NCBI RefSeq assembly: GCF_028368935.1
Contig: NZ_JAQNDK010000005.1
Coordinates: 1,428,501-1,492,500 of the forward strand
From: Sorangium aterium
GTDB lineage: Bacteria; Myxococcota_A; Polyangia; Polyangiales; Polyangiaceae
Direction of reading: 5' to 3'
Length of the DNA stretch: 64,000 nucleotides
In this document: one piece after another, positions 23,875 through 32,292 of the stretch
Numbering within the stretch: the stretch's first letter is position 1
How the letters are laid out: the number at the start of each line of letters is the position of its first letter
Position numbers and translations under genes: made by a program
The notes under the pieces: model-generated
Told to the model about the DNA's origin: nothing
The model's database searches: none
What the model saw: only the letters and a program-made list of their open reading frames with translations

Positions 23875-24641
23875 CGTTCCTCCGCCAGCGCTCTCGCGAT
23901 GGGGCCCTGGGCATTGCGGGCTCTGTCGCCCTTGTCATCACCGGGCGCCGCACGTGCGGTCCCCGACCATCGTCATCCAACTGGCTTCCCGCTGCGCGGG
24001 CTTGCCTTACCACCGGTACCACGTTCGCGGCGTGACGCTCACTGCCGTGGGGACTTGCATGGCCGGTTCGCAGCGCGCAGTGCCGCTGCTCCTCGACCGT
24101 GCTCCCGTACATCTTGGGACGTTTCTATCCGAAGCTGGTGCGGCGGAGCAAGGCGGCCCTTTCTGGAAGTTGGAGGATCGCATGGCCGAACCTCGCCGAG
24201 CCTTGCCGGACCCCGACGGAGCTCGCTCCCCCTGCCCCCAGGGGAGCCTTGGTTCCGGACCTTTTCCAGGCGCCTGTCCGCCCCGGCCGCCCGGAAGGTT
24301 TGCCCGGTAAATATATAAAATTACTACTATTTCATGAGTTGAATGCGGTCGGACGGCGCTGCGCCTTCCTCCAGGGGCGCTGCTGTGGGGCGCGCTGCGT
24401 GTCGTCGCTCTGTCCCCGGCTCTGTACCCGGCAAAAGATAGACAAAATTCGCGGGATCGGCGCCGGCGGCGCGGCGGGCTCATGAAGCGCGCCCTGATGA
24501 ACGCGGCTCGGGGGACGACCTCCTGCCGGCGTACGTTCCACCGGATCGTCGGCAGCACCCCCTTGACCTCGGCCGGTGCGGCGCCTCTGCAGTCATGCCT
24601 TGTGCTTGACCGATGGCTTCGGCCACGGGATAGCGCCTCGG
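23875..24641. other. Intergenic region with AT-rich islands
   Basis: About 770 bp between divergent mglB and the DUF3857 gene. Most is GC-rich, but 24307-24345 is strikingly AT-rich (GGTAAATATATAAAATTAC) and 24430-24450 is a second, weaker island (GGCAAAAGATAGACAAAATT). The first can be read on the minus strand as TTCAAC, 17 bp, TTTTAT, a possible promoter for mglBA. Both islands begin with a similar CCGG(T/C)AAA. No gene was recognised. Confidence 0.5.
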
Positions 24642-27600
24642 ATGCGTGACGTGCTCAGCCGGGCCGAGCCCCGTGAGATCGAGCTCAACCAGGGGACGGC
24701 GAGGGGGCGGTCCTTCTGCGCGCTCGCCGTGGGGACGGCGGCCTTGGCGTGCGCCATGTCGCTCGGCGCCGATGTTCGCGCGGAGCTCGGCGCGGTTCAC
24801 CCCGAGGTGCTCTCCGCGCACGCGGCTGTCCGCGCGGCGAGAGGCCCCGAGGTCTACGGCGCGCTACGTGAACTCTGGCGCACGTGGGACCGCGCGGATC
24901 CGACGCAGGTCGAGGAGGCGATCGCGTCCATCGCGGAGGCTGGCGCGACCAGCGCGCCCACCCAGGTCTATGCGGAGCTCCTCTCGGCGTACGCGCGGAG
25001 GCGTCGAGGCGATCTCGACGGAGCGGTCGCGAGGATCCAGAAGCTCGGGTTCATCGGCCGCTGGGCGACGATCGGACCGTTCGACAACGAGAACAAGGGG
25101 GGCTTCGAGCGGGCGTTCGGGCCCGAGGAAGATCTCGAGCAGCCGATGGCCGCGGGCAGGACGTACGACGGCAAGGCGCGCGCGGTCCGGTGGCGCGTGC
25201 CCCCCGAGGCGCCGCAGTACGGGTGGTTTGACTTCGGCGACTTCATTCGTCCGGTGGAGGGCGTCTGCGGCTACGCGACGACGTTCGTCCGCGCGAAGGC
25301 CGGGACGCGCGCTCCTCGGCCGATCTCGATCTGGGTCGGGGCAGACGGCGCGTTCAAGCTGTTCTGGAACGGCGCGAAGGTCCTGGCCGATCCGGGGTAC
25401 CGCGAGCTCGACATCGATCGGTTCGCCGCGCCGGTGACGCTGAGGCCCGGCTACAACCGCCTGACGATCAAGGTCTGCGGAGGTGCGTCGGCGCCCAAGT
25501 TCGCGCTCCGCATCGGCAACGAGAAGGGGGCGCCGGATCTTGATCTGGATGTGACCTCCGACATCGGAACCCAGGTCACGGCCCCTCAGGGGGAAGCCGA
25601 TGGCGCGAGGCGCGCGGGCGGGGCGCGGGCGCAGGCCGAAGGGCCAACCTCAGGAGCGAAGCTCGCCGCGCGTGCGGCTGTCATCGAGGGGCCGATGCAG
25701 GCGTTCGAGCGCGCCGCGAGCGCCGCTCGGCCTTCACCCGCCATGCTGGAGGCGTTCGCGCGGTACCTCATGCTCACCGGCGGTGACGCCGAGGGGGAGC
25801 ACAGAGCGCGCGACCTCGCGCGGCGCTCCGCCGAGGCCGAGCCGAGCGTGCGTCGCTACCTGCTCGCGGGCCAGCTCTCGGAGGACAGGAACCAGCAGCG
25901 CGCGTGGATCGAGCGCGCGGCCGCGCTCGCGGGCGGTCGTGAGGACATCGACGTCCTGCTCTCGCAGGCTCGGCTCGCGCAAACGAGCCCGAACTGGCGG
26001 GAGGCGGCGCCGATCTACGAGCGCATCCTCGCCTCCGATCCCGATCATGTCACGGCCGTGCTCGGGCTCGTGGACCTCTACGGGGAGGCTGGGCTGAAGC
26101 GCACCGCGCTCGCCACGCTGGAGCGGGCGCTCGCGCGCCAGCCGAGCAGCGTCGCGCTCCTCCGCGCCTCGGCGGCGCAGCTGCGCGCGCTCGGGCGCGA
26201 CACGGAGGCCGCCGAGATGGAGGCGCGCTACGCCGCGCTGCGGTTCGACGACTCGAGCTTCCTTCACCAGCAGGTCGAGCTCGCGGTGGCGCGCCGCGAT
26301 CCTGCCGGGGCGGAGCGCTGGATCGAGCGCTTCCTCCGCAGCGAGCCCGACTCCGTCTGGGCCCGCACGGTCGCGGCGCGTACGTACCGCGCGCTGGGCC
26401 AGGGGGACCGCGCCCTCGCGGCCCATCAGCGCGCGCTCGCCATGGCGCCGGAAGACATCGGAACGCTGCGCGCTCTCTCGGACCTCTACGGCGAGGAGGG
26501 AAACCGAGAGGCGCAGCTGGAGATGCTGCAGCAGATCCTGGCGATCAGCCCTCAGGCGAAGGATGTGCGCGAGTACATCGAGCACATCGAGCCGCCGAAG
26601 CCGCGCGCTGACGAGGCTTACGCCTGGGCGCCCGACCGCTTCCTCCCGATGCGGCGCAACGCTGACCGGCAGTATCCCAAGCGCACGCTGCGCAACCTGA
26701 CGGTCACCACCGTCTTCCCGAACGGCCTGGCGAGCCGGTTCCGGCAGGTCGTCTTCCAGCCGCTGACGGACGAGGCTGCGGCGAGCGCCCGGCAGTACGC
26801 GTTCGAGTACCAGGCCGATCGCCAGACCGTGAGCCTCCGTGCCGCGAAGGTCTACCGAGCAGACGGCAAGGTCGACGGGGCGATCGAGAGCGGGGAATCC
26901 GGGGCGAACAACCCGGCGCTCGCGATGTACACATCGGCGCGCACGTTCTACGTCAGCTTCCCGCGGCTCAACGCCGGCGATGTGGTCGAGCTGCGCTACC
27001 GCGTCGATGACGTCAGCCCCCGCAACGAGATCGCCGATCACTTCGGCGAGATCGAGTTCCTCCAGGGGGACGAGCCGATCGCCAGCAGCGAGTACGTGCT
27101 GATCACCCCGAAGACGAGGCAGTTCCACGTCTTCGCGTCCAATCTGCCTGGCCTCGTGCGCGAGACCAAGGAGGACGCCGAGCGGCGCATCTTCCGCTTC
27201 TCCGCCGCCTCTGTGCCGCCGGTTGCGCCCGAGCCGGCGATGCCAGCTTGGTCCGAGATCCTCGCGCACGTCCACGTCTCGACCTTCAAGACCTGGGACG
27301 AGGTCGGCTCCTGGTACTGGGGCCTCGCGCGAGAGCAGTTCGATGTGGATGATGAGGTGCGCAAGCGGGTGCGCGAGATCACGAGCGGCCTCGCCGACGA
27401 TCGGAGCAAGGTCCGCGCGATTTACAAGTACGCGACCGAGACGCGCTACGTGGCGCTCGAGTTCGGCATCGAGGGGATTCGCCCGAGGAGGTGCGCGCAG
27501 ACGCTCGCTCGCGGCTGGGGCGACTGCAAGGACAAGGCGACGCTGATCGTCACGATGCTCCGCGAGATCGGCATCCCAGCGACGATCGTCCTCGTGCGCA

Positions 27601-28451
27601 CCCGCATGCGAGGCGACATCGAGCCGGAGCCCGCGAGCCTCGCGCCGTTCGACCACGCGATCGCGTACGTGCCGTCGCTCGACCTTTACCTCGACGGAAC
27701 GGCGGAGCACTCGGGCTCGACAGAGCTTCCCATCATGGATCGCGGCGCGATGGCGCTTCAGATCAACGAGGGCAAGCCGAAGCTCGTTCGCCTGCCGGAG
27801 CCTGCTCCGGAGGCCTCGGTCGTGCACCGGACGGTCGACATCGCGGTCAGCGCTGACGGGTCAGCTCAGCTCGGGGTCGACATCCAGGTGGCCGGCGCGT
27901 CTGCGCCGGAGTGGCGGACCCGCTACATGGCGGAGGGGACGCGCCGCGACCGCGCAGCTCGTGACCTCGCCACGGACTTCGGGGCGGTCGAGCTGGCCCC
28001 TGGGAAGGCCGGGGTCGAGGTGAACGATCTCGAGGACATCGAGCAGCCAGCGAAGCTGCGGGCTCGAGGAAGAGCCGTCGCGCTCGCTCGAAGGGAGGGC
28101 GACAGCCTGTCGGTCCCGGCTGTGCCCACGCAGCGCCTCGCCACCGAGTTCGCATCCCTCTCGGCGCGCACCCGCGACGTGATCATTCCCGCGCTCACCA
28201 CGCGCCGGGATGAATGGACCCTCCGGATCCCCGCCGGGTGGCGTGTCACCAGGGCGCCGCTGCCCGAGGACGTGGACACCCCCTTCGGCAAGTTCTCGCT
28301 TTCGATCGAGCAGTCCGCGGGGAAGATCGTCGTCCGCAGTCAGATCTCCCTCACGAAGTCCCGGATCAAGCCGTCCGAGTACATGGCCTTCCGAACGTTC
28401 TGCGAGACGGCGGACCGCGTCTTCGGTCAGCGGGTGGTGTTCGGAAAGTGA
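24642..28451 (+). CDS. Large secreted DUF3857/transglutaminase-like protein with TPRs
   Basis: A 1,269-residue protein. The start at 24642 gives an N-terminal hydrophobic segment (about 25-43) fitting a signal peptide; the frame opens further upstream at 24576. Residues about 137-280 look like a beta-sandwich module (WATIGPFDNENKGGF, SIWVGADGAFKLFWNGAKVL). TPR-like repeats fill about 363-643. A DUF3857 domain spans about 667-853 (RTLRNLTVTTVFPNG, RLNAGDVVELRYRVDDVSPR). The transglutaminase core (about 920-1020) has GWGDCKDKATL (nucleophile Cys about 961), FDHAIAYVP (His) and YLDGTAEHSG (Asp), so the triad looks intact. A C-terminal beta domain ends the protein. DUF3857-transglutaminase proteins are known in Bacteroidetes and myxobacteria, but their function is unsettled. 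Confidence 0.9.
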   Translation: MRDVLSRAEPREIELNQGTARGRSFCALAVGTAALACAMSLGADVRAELGAVHPEVLSAHAAVRAARGPEVYGALRELWRTWDRADPTQVEEAIASIAEAGATSAPTQVYAELLSAYARRRRGDLDGAVARIQKLGFIGRWATIGPFDNENKGGFERAFGPEEDLEQPMAAGRTYDGKARAVRWRVPPEAPQYGWFDFGDFIRPVEGVCGYATTFVRAKAGTRAPRPISIWVGADGAFKLFWNGAKVLADPGYRELDIDRFAAPVTLRPGYNRLTIKVCGGASAPKFALRIGNEKGAPDLDLDVTSDIGTQVTAPQGEADGARRAGGARAQAEGPTSGAKLAARAAVIEGPMQAFERAASAARPSPAMLEAFARYLMLTGGDAEGEHRARDLARRSAEAEPSVRRYLLAGQLSEDRNQQRAWIERAAALAGGREDIDVLLSQARLAQTSPNWREAAPIYERILASDPDHVTAVLGLVDLYGEAGLKRTALATLERALARQPSSVALLRASAAQLRALGRDTEAAEMEARYAALRFDDSSFLHQQVELAVARRDPAGAERWIERFLRSEPDSVWARTVAARTYRALGQGDRALAAHQRALAMAPEDIGTLRALSDLYGEEGNREAQLEMLQQILAISPQAKDVREYIEHIEPPKPRADEAYAWAPDRFLPMRRNADRQYPKRTLRNLTVTTVFPNGLASRFRQVVFQPLTDEAAASARQYAFEYQADRQTVSLRAAKVYRADGKVDGAIESGESGANNPALAMYTSARTFYVSFPRLNAGDVVELRYRVDDVSPRNEIADHFGEIEFLQGDEPIASSEYVLITPKTRQFHVFASNLPGLVRETKEDAERRIFRFSAASVPPVAPEPAMPAWSEILAHVHVSTFKTWDEVGSWYWGLAREQFDVDDEVRKRVREITSGLADDRSKVRAIYKYATETRYVALEFGIEGIRPRRCAQTLARGWGDCKDKATLIVTMLREIGIPATIVLVRTRMRGDIEPEPASLAPFDHAIAYVPSLDLYLDGTAEHSGSTELPIMDRGAMALQINEGKPKLVRLPEPAPEASVVHRTVDIAVSADGSAQLGVDIQVAGASAPEWRTRYMAEGTRRDRAARDLATDFGAVELAPGKAGVEVNDLEDIEQPAKLRARGRAVALARREGDSLSVPAVPTQRLATEFASLSARTRDVIIPALTTRRDEWTLRIPAGWRVTRAPLPEDVDTPFGKFSLSIEQSAGKIVVRSQISLTKSRIKPSEYMAFRTFCETADRVFGQRVVFGK

Positions 28452-28511
28452 GGACGGCCTGACCCCCGGCCCCTCGGCGCGCCGACGGGCCCCTAGACGC
28501 TGCCGGGACAC

Positions 28512-28540
28512 TTGACAACCCCACGCTGGATCGCCATAAA
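28512..28540 (+). promoter_or_regulatory. Sigma-70-type promoter for rpmI-rplT
   Basis: A perfect -35 TTGACA (28512-28517) and a -10 CATAAA (28535-28540) are separated by 17 bp, about 97 nt upstream of the rpmI ATG. It is the best housekeeping-type promoter seen in the window. Its position explains independent expression of the two ribosomal genes. Confidence 0.75.
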
Positions 28541-28636
28541 GCGCCCCCTCTACGCATCCCTGCGGCGCAGAACAGCCTCTCCGGTGGTTCGGAGCGGTGG
28601 CCGCCGGGAGCGATAGGCATTCGGATCGAGGGCATC

Positions 28637-28834
28637 ATGCCGAAGATGAAGACCAACCGCGCCGCGGCCAAGCGCTTCAAGGTGACCGGCTCCGGCCGCA
28701 TTCGCCGCAGCAAGGGCGGGCTCAACCACTGCATGCAGGAAAAGAGCAAGAAGCGTCTGCGTCGTCTCCGCAAGAACGACATGGTCGATTCGGCGATGGA
28801 GAAGCGCGTCAAGCTGCTTCTTCCCTACGGCTGA
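28637..28834 (+). CDS. rpmI: 50S ribosomal protein bL35
   Basis: A 65-residue basic ribosomal protein beginning MPKMKTNRAAAKRFKVTGSG and continuing RIRRSKGGLNH, the family hallmark. Full length. The gene is followed 26 bp later by rplT, the usual pair. It is preceded by its own promoter rather than by infC, which normally heads this operon; infC is not in the window. Confidence 0.97.
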   Translation: MPKMKTNRAAAKRFKVTGSGRIRRSKGGLNHCMQEKSKKRLRRLRKNDMVDSAMEKRVKLLLPYG

Positions 28835-28860
28835 CCCTGGAGCAGTGAGGTAGATTACCG

Positions 28861-29220
28861 ATGCCGCGTGTAAAGAGAGGCTTCAAGGCCCGCCGCCGTC
28901 GCAACCGTGTCCTCAACCAGACCGAGGGCTACTTCCTCGGCCGAAAGAACCGCTTCCGCCAGGCGGTCGAGGTGCTCCGCCACGCCTGGGAGTACGGCTA
29001 CATCAGCCGTAAGCTCAAGAAGCGGGATTTCCGTCGTCTCTGGATCACCAGGATCAACGCTGCCGCGCGCCTCAACGGTACGACGTACTCCCGCCTCGTC
29101 AGCGGGCTCAAGAAGGCAGGCATCGCCCTCGATCGGAAGATCCTCTCCGAGATCGCGATCCACGATCCTGCGTCGTTCGGTGCTGTGGCGAAGCTCGCCT
29201 CGCCCTCAGCGGCGAAGTGA
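28861..29220 (+). CDS. rplT: 50S ribosomal protein bL20
   Basis: A 119-residue ribosomal protein that binds 23S rRNA early in 50S assembly. The sequence starts [20 protein letters not shown] and contains [29 protein letters not shown] and [18 protein letters not shown], all typical of bL20. It is second gene of the rpmI-rplT operon and is followed by a hairpin at 29250-29278. In E. coli bL20 represses its own operon; no such leader structure could be recognised here. Confidence 0.97.
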   Translation: MPRVKRGFKARRRRNRVLNQTEGYFLGRKNRFRQAVEVLRHAWEYGYISRKLKKRDFRRLWITRINAAARLNGTTYSRLVSGLKKAGIALDRKILSEIAIHDPASFGAVAKLASPSAAK

Positions 29221-29249
29221 CGGCTCCGCGGGCGGCCTTCAGCCCGTCG

Positions 29250-29278
29250 TTCGACCATTCCGATGCGGAACGGTCGAA
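29250..29278 (+). terminator. Hairpin downstream of rplT
   Basis: TTCGACCATTCC (29250-29261) pairs with GGAACGGTCGAA (29267-29278) around a 5-nt loop, with one mismatch in 12 bp. It lies 30 bp beyond the rplT stop. There is no U-tract, so it may be a processing or Rho-assisted end. Confidence 0.5.
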
Positions 29279-30404
29279 ATCGACCAAGGCCGCCCCGACC
29301 GTTTCCTCGCAAGTGCCCGATTATCGTAACATTTCATATATTTGAATCGCCGCCGTGGCGAGCGATCCTTCGGGTTGCGTCGCAAACGTAGAGTTCGGGC
29401 GCAACCCTCAGGTGAGGACGTGCGGCTGCCGTCGCTGACGCTGATCAGAGTCATCAGTGTGAGGCAATTAGGCACCGACCAAATGCACAGCGTGCATTCC
29501 GTGCGCACTTGCTACGCACCGCCGATGGCACCGTATGATCGTGCGATCAGGGTAAGCCCCGACCCAGCCCAGCCCGGTGACGGCTGGCCTACCGAGCGTT
29601 GTCTCTCGCGGGGTTCTGCGTTCCCAGCTGAGGCCTGACCAGCCTAAGGGGCGATCCGGGTCCTGTTCCCAGGGACAGACTTAGCTATAAATTCCGCTGA
29701 GCCTGAACGATTTACCGGAATTGCCAACTTTCCAGGCGGTCTGTCGCGAAAAATAACCTTCTCCGCCTTCGTCCGTCGGGTGAGGGCTCGACATTGCCAT
29801 CGGGAGGCCCAGGTTCAGGAAACATCGAAGCTCACTGAGAGAACGGCCTCAGCGGCCAGGTACGGGACTCCTACACGCTGGAAAAAGCAGCGAAATTCCC
29901 TTGCCTGTGCTGCGAGGGCGGACCCACCGACCCGCGGAACGCTTGCGAGCTCGAGGTGTCCCCAAGGAGAACAGGTTGCCGATGTTGTTGCGTCCCCGAC
30001 AGCGCACCCAGCCATACAGTTCGGTTCGGTCGCAGCGAAATGTCTCGCTCGACAGGACATGGACAGCGCCTTCCGCTCTACATAGCGCACCCAGGCCGAG
30101 CTCTCAAACGGGAGAAGCAGGAACGCACGCTAAAAAAGGCACTGTTTTTGCTTCTGAAGCTGGGCTGCTACCGGGGACTGGCGCAGGAGCATCATTCTGC
30201 AAGAGCAGACCTGCCTCAGATGAGAAGAGTTCGACCGGAATCAAAAGAAAGCACCAGCGGTTGCCAGTTTCAACAGGGGCTCCTTCGGTCAGCTCCTCTC
30301 CTCTGTCTGGCACGAAATCGTCTCGCCTGCCCTCAAAAGGTGGCGGGACATTTCAATCTCGCAAGGTCAGCCGTTTAGAAGTGAACGCCGACACAAAGAC
30401 CAAG
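29279..30404. other. Long non-coding region upstream of the sigma factor gene
   Basis: About 1.1 kb without a credible gene. It is clearly less GC-rich than the coding DNA, and although one frame stays open from 29901, the translation there is serine-rich and lacks the GC-rich third positions of real genes here. An AT-rich patch at 29322-29345 (ATTTCATATATTTGAATC) and a TATAAA at 29686-29691 are promoter candidates, and GGAATT-16-GTCTGT at 29717-29744 resembles an ECF-type promoter. It may hold a long 5' leader or a structured RNA, because CCAGCC/GGCTGG/CCAGCC blocks at 29569-29644 can form exclusive stems. None of these is proven. Confidence 0.5.
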
Positions 30405-32129
30405 ATGAGCACGTCGACCGCCCGCCGTCCAGAAACTGCGCGGAGAAACGCCAAGTCCTCTGCTGTAGGTGCCTCTGCGCGGCTCGCGGCATCCAAGAGC
30501 TCGCAGGGAGCCGAGACCGCATCGGCTCCCCGGCGGGGGGCATCGCAGACCACCGAGTTGGAGGTCTCCGAGGTCGAAGAATTCGGGGACAACCAGTCGC
30601 CGCGCTCGCACTTTCAAGGAGCTACCACCGTGGAGGGAGCCGCCATGAGGTCGACCAAGAGCAACGCCACTGTAGTGAAGGGCGACCCGCTCGCTCAGGG
30701 TGGGACGGCCACGCCGGAAATCGCAGCGCTCGGCATTCTGGATGACGACCAGACGGAGGAGACGGTTGTGCGACCCCGTCCGGCCGAGATCCTCGATGAG
30801 GAGCGGGCGGCTGACTTCATCGATCTGGACCTTGGACCGCTCGATCGGCTGCCTCAGCCCGAGCGCGCGAGGAACCAGGATCGGGAGCTGAAGGATGTCG
30901 AGGACGGGGGCGGCGACTCGATGCTCGCCCGCTATTTCCGCGACATGGCACTCCACCCCGTCATGGGGCCGGACGAGGAGCTCGACACCGCGCGGGCGGT
31001 CGAGCGCACGGAGGTGGAGCACTGGGTGGCCCTGCTCTCCTACCTGCCTGCGGCCGAGTACATCCTCACCGCGCTCGAGGAGGATGTCGCCAAGGCGGGT
31101 GAGGACGAGGTGAAGGCTCCGCAGATCGCGGAGCTGCAGAAGCTCGTTCGCCTGGCGAAGAAGCAGAAGGGGAAGCTGCTCGCCGAGCAGGAGAAGCCGT
31201 GGACCCAGCTCTCCGAGGAGCTCGCAGCGGCCGTCCGCCTGCCTGACTCGGATCGCCTCTGGATGGCGCGCGCCTTCAGCATCGCGCGCGATCTCGTGCG
31301 CGAGCCTGACTTCGAGGATGACGTGAGCGATCCCGAGGAGACCCGCCCCACGCGGCCGAGGCTCCCGCTGTCTGGCTCCTACCGCCGTTACCTCGATCGG
31401 GTCGAGCGAACCTTCCAGGCGCAGCACGACGCGAAGAACCGCTTCGTGAAGGCCAACCTGCGGCTCGTCGTGTCGATCGCGCGGCGCTACAACCGCGGGC
31501 GCCTGCCGCTCATCGATCTGATCCAGGAAGGCAACATCGGCCTGATGAAGGCGGTAGAGCGCTTCGACCACAGCCGTGGCTACCGCTTCTCGACGTATGC
31601 ATCGTGGTGGATCAGGCATGCGATCAGCCGCGCCTTGGCCGACAAGGGCCGCGCGGTCCGCATCCCGGTCCACATGCTCGATACGTACAACCGCGTGGCG
31701 CGGGCGACGCAGGCGATCATCGCGCGCACGGGGCATGAGCCGACCATCGAGGAGCTCGAGAAGGAGACGGGGGTCCCGCGCGAGAAGCTCGACAAGGTGA
31801 AGGACTTCTACGCGGAGACGCCTTTCTCGCTCGATCGTCCGGTCGGCGACGAGGACGGGCGCAAGTTCATCGACTTCCTCCAGGAGGAGAACGCGCTGTC
31901 GCCGTTCGATCACCTGGCCAACAGGAAGTGGAGCGACGAGGTCCGGCGTCTCCTGACAACGCTCACGCCGATCGAGTCGCGGATCATCCGCTGGCGCTTC
32001 GGCCTCGACGACGAGGACGAGCTCACGCTCAAGGAGATCGGCGACAAGTACAACCTGTCGCGCGAGCGCATCCGTCAGCTCCAGGAGCAGGCGCTCGGGA
32101 AGATCCGCAAGCAGATGCGCGACTACTGA
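30405..32129 (+). CDS. Sigma-70 family RNA polymerase sigma factor, group-2-like
   Basis: A 574-residue sigma factor if started at ATG 30405. Region 2 contains [40 protein letters not shown] and [20 protein letters not shown] (about residues 345-412), the core-binding and -10 recognition segments. Region 3 follows ([20 protein letters not shown]). Region 4 near the C-terminus has [20 protein letters not shown], the -35 helix-turn-helix. The sequence lacks the long non-conserved part of a primary RpoD and has [18 protein letters not shown] rather than ATWWIRQAITRAIADQAR, so an RpoS/SigD-like alternative factor fits better. The N-terminal 240 residues are unlike known families. ATG 30645 has a far better ribosome site (GGAGGG, 7 nt) and may be the true start. 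Confidence 0.85.
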   Translation: MSTSTARRPETARRNAKSSAVGASARLAASKSSQGAETASAPRRGASQTTELEVSEVEEFGDNQSPRSHFQGATTVEGAAMRSTKSNATVVKGDPLAQGGTATPEIAALGILDDDQTEETVVRPRPAEILDEERAADFIDLDLGPLDRLPQPERARNQDRELKDVEDGGGDSMLARYFRDMALHPVMGPDEELDTARAVERTEVEHWVALLSYLPAAEYILTALEEDVAKAGEDEVKAPQIAELQKLVRLAKKQKGKLLAEQEKPWTQLSEELAAAVRLPDSDRLWMARAFSIARDLVREPDFEDDVSDPEETRPTRPRLPLSGSYRRYLDRVERTFQAQHDAKNRFVKANLRLVVSIARRYNRGRLPLIDLIQEGNIGLMKAVERFDHSRGYRFSTYASWWIRHAISRALADKGRAVRIPVHMLDTYNRVARATQAIIARTGHEPTIEELEKETGVPREKLDKVKDFYAETPFSLDRPVGDEDGRKFIDFLQEENALSPFDHLANRKWSDEVRRLLTTLTPIESRIIRWRFGLDDEDELTLKEIGDKYNLSRERIRQLQEQALGKIRKQMRDY

Positions 32130-32154
32130 GCGACGAGCTCAGCACGAGGCGGTG

Positions 32155-32189
32155 AAGAGGCCGCGCGGTGTCATGCTGCGCGGCCTCTT
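32155..32189 (+). terminator. Intrinsic-type terminator after the sigma factor gene
   Basis: A perfect 12-bp stem, AAGAGGCCGCGC (32155-32166) with GCGCGGCCTCTT (32178-32189), and an 11-nt loop, 26 bp beyond the stop codon. A short run of T (CTCTTTG) closes the stem, giving a weak U-tract. Confidence 0.75.
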
Positions 32190-32292
32190 TGCGTGAGCCG
32201 CCTGAGCACGCGGCTGCGTGGGGGCACGCAGAGGTGAGCAGGGGCCGGAGCTCAGCGCAGCCCAGCGGGTCGACACGAGACAGCCCGCGCTC

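Noticed and set aside
25734..27827. 697-codon open frame antisense to the DUF3857 gene
   Set aside because: Antisense frame with Arg/Leu/Val-rich translation, no family pattern; the plus-strand gene has clear domains.
29540..29680. 6S RNA, tmRNA, RNase P or a known riboswitch upstream of the sigma gene
   Set aside because: None of the conserved blocks of these families could be found; left as an unnamed structured-leader candidate.
29901..30404. Upstream extension of the sigma factor gene to 29901
   Set aside because: Codon third positions are not GC-rich, translation is Ser/Thr/Arg-rich without similarity, and no ribosome site is visible.
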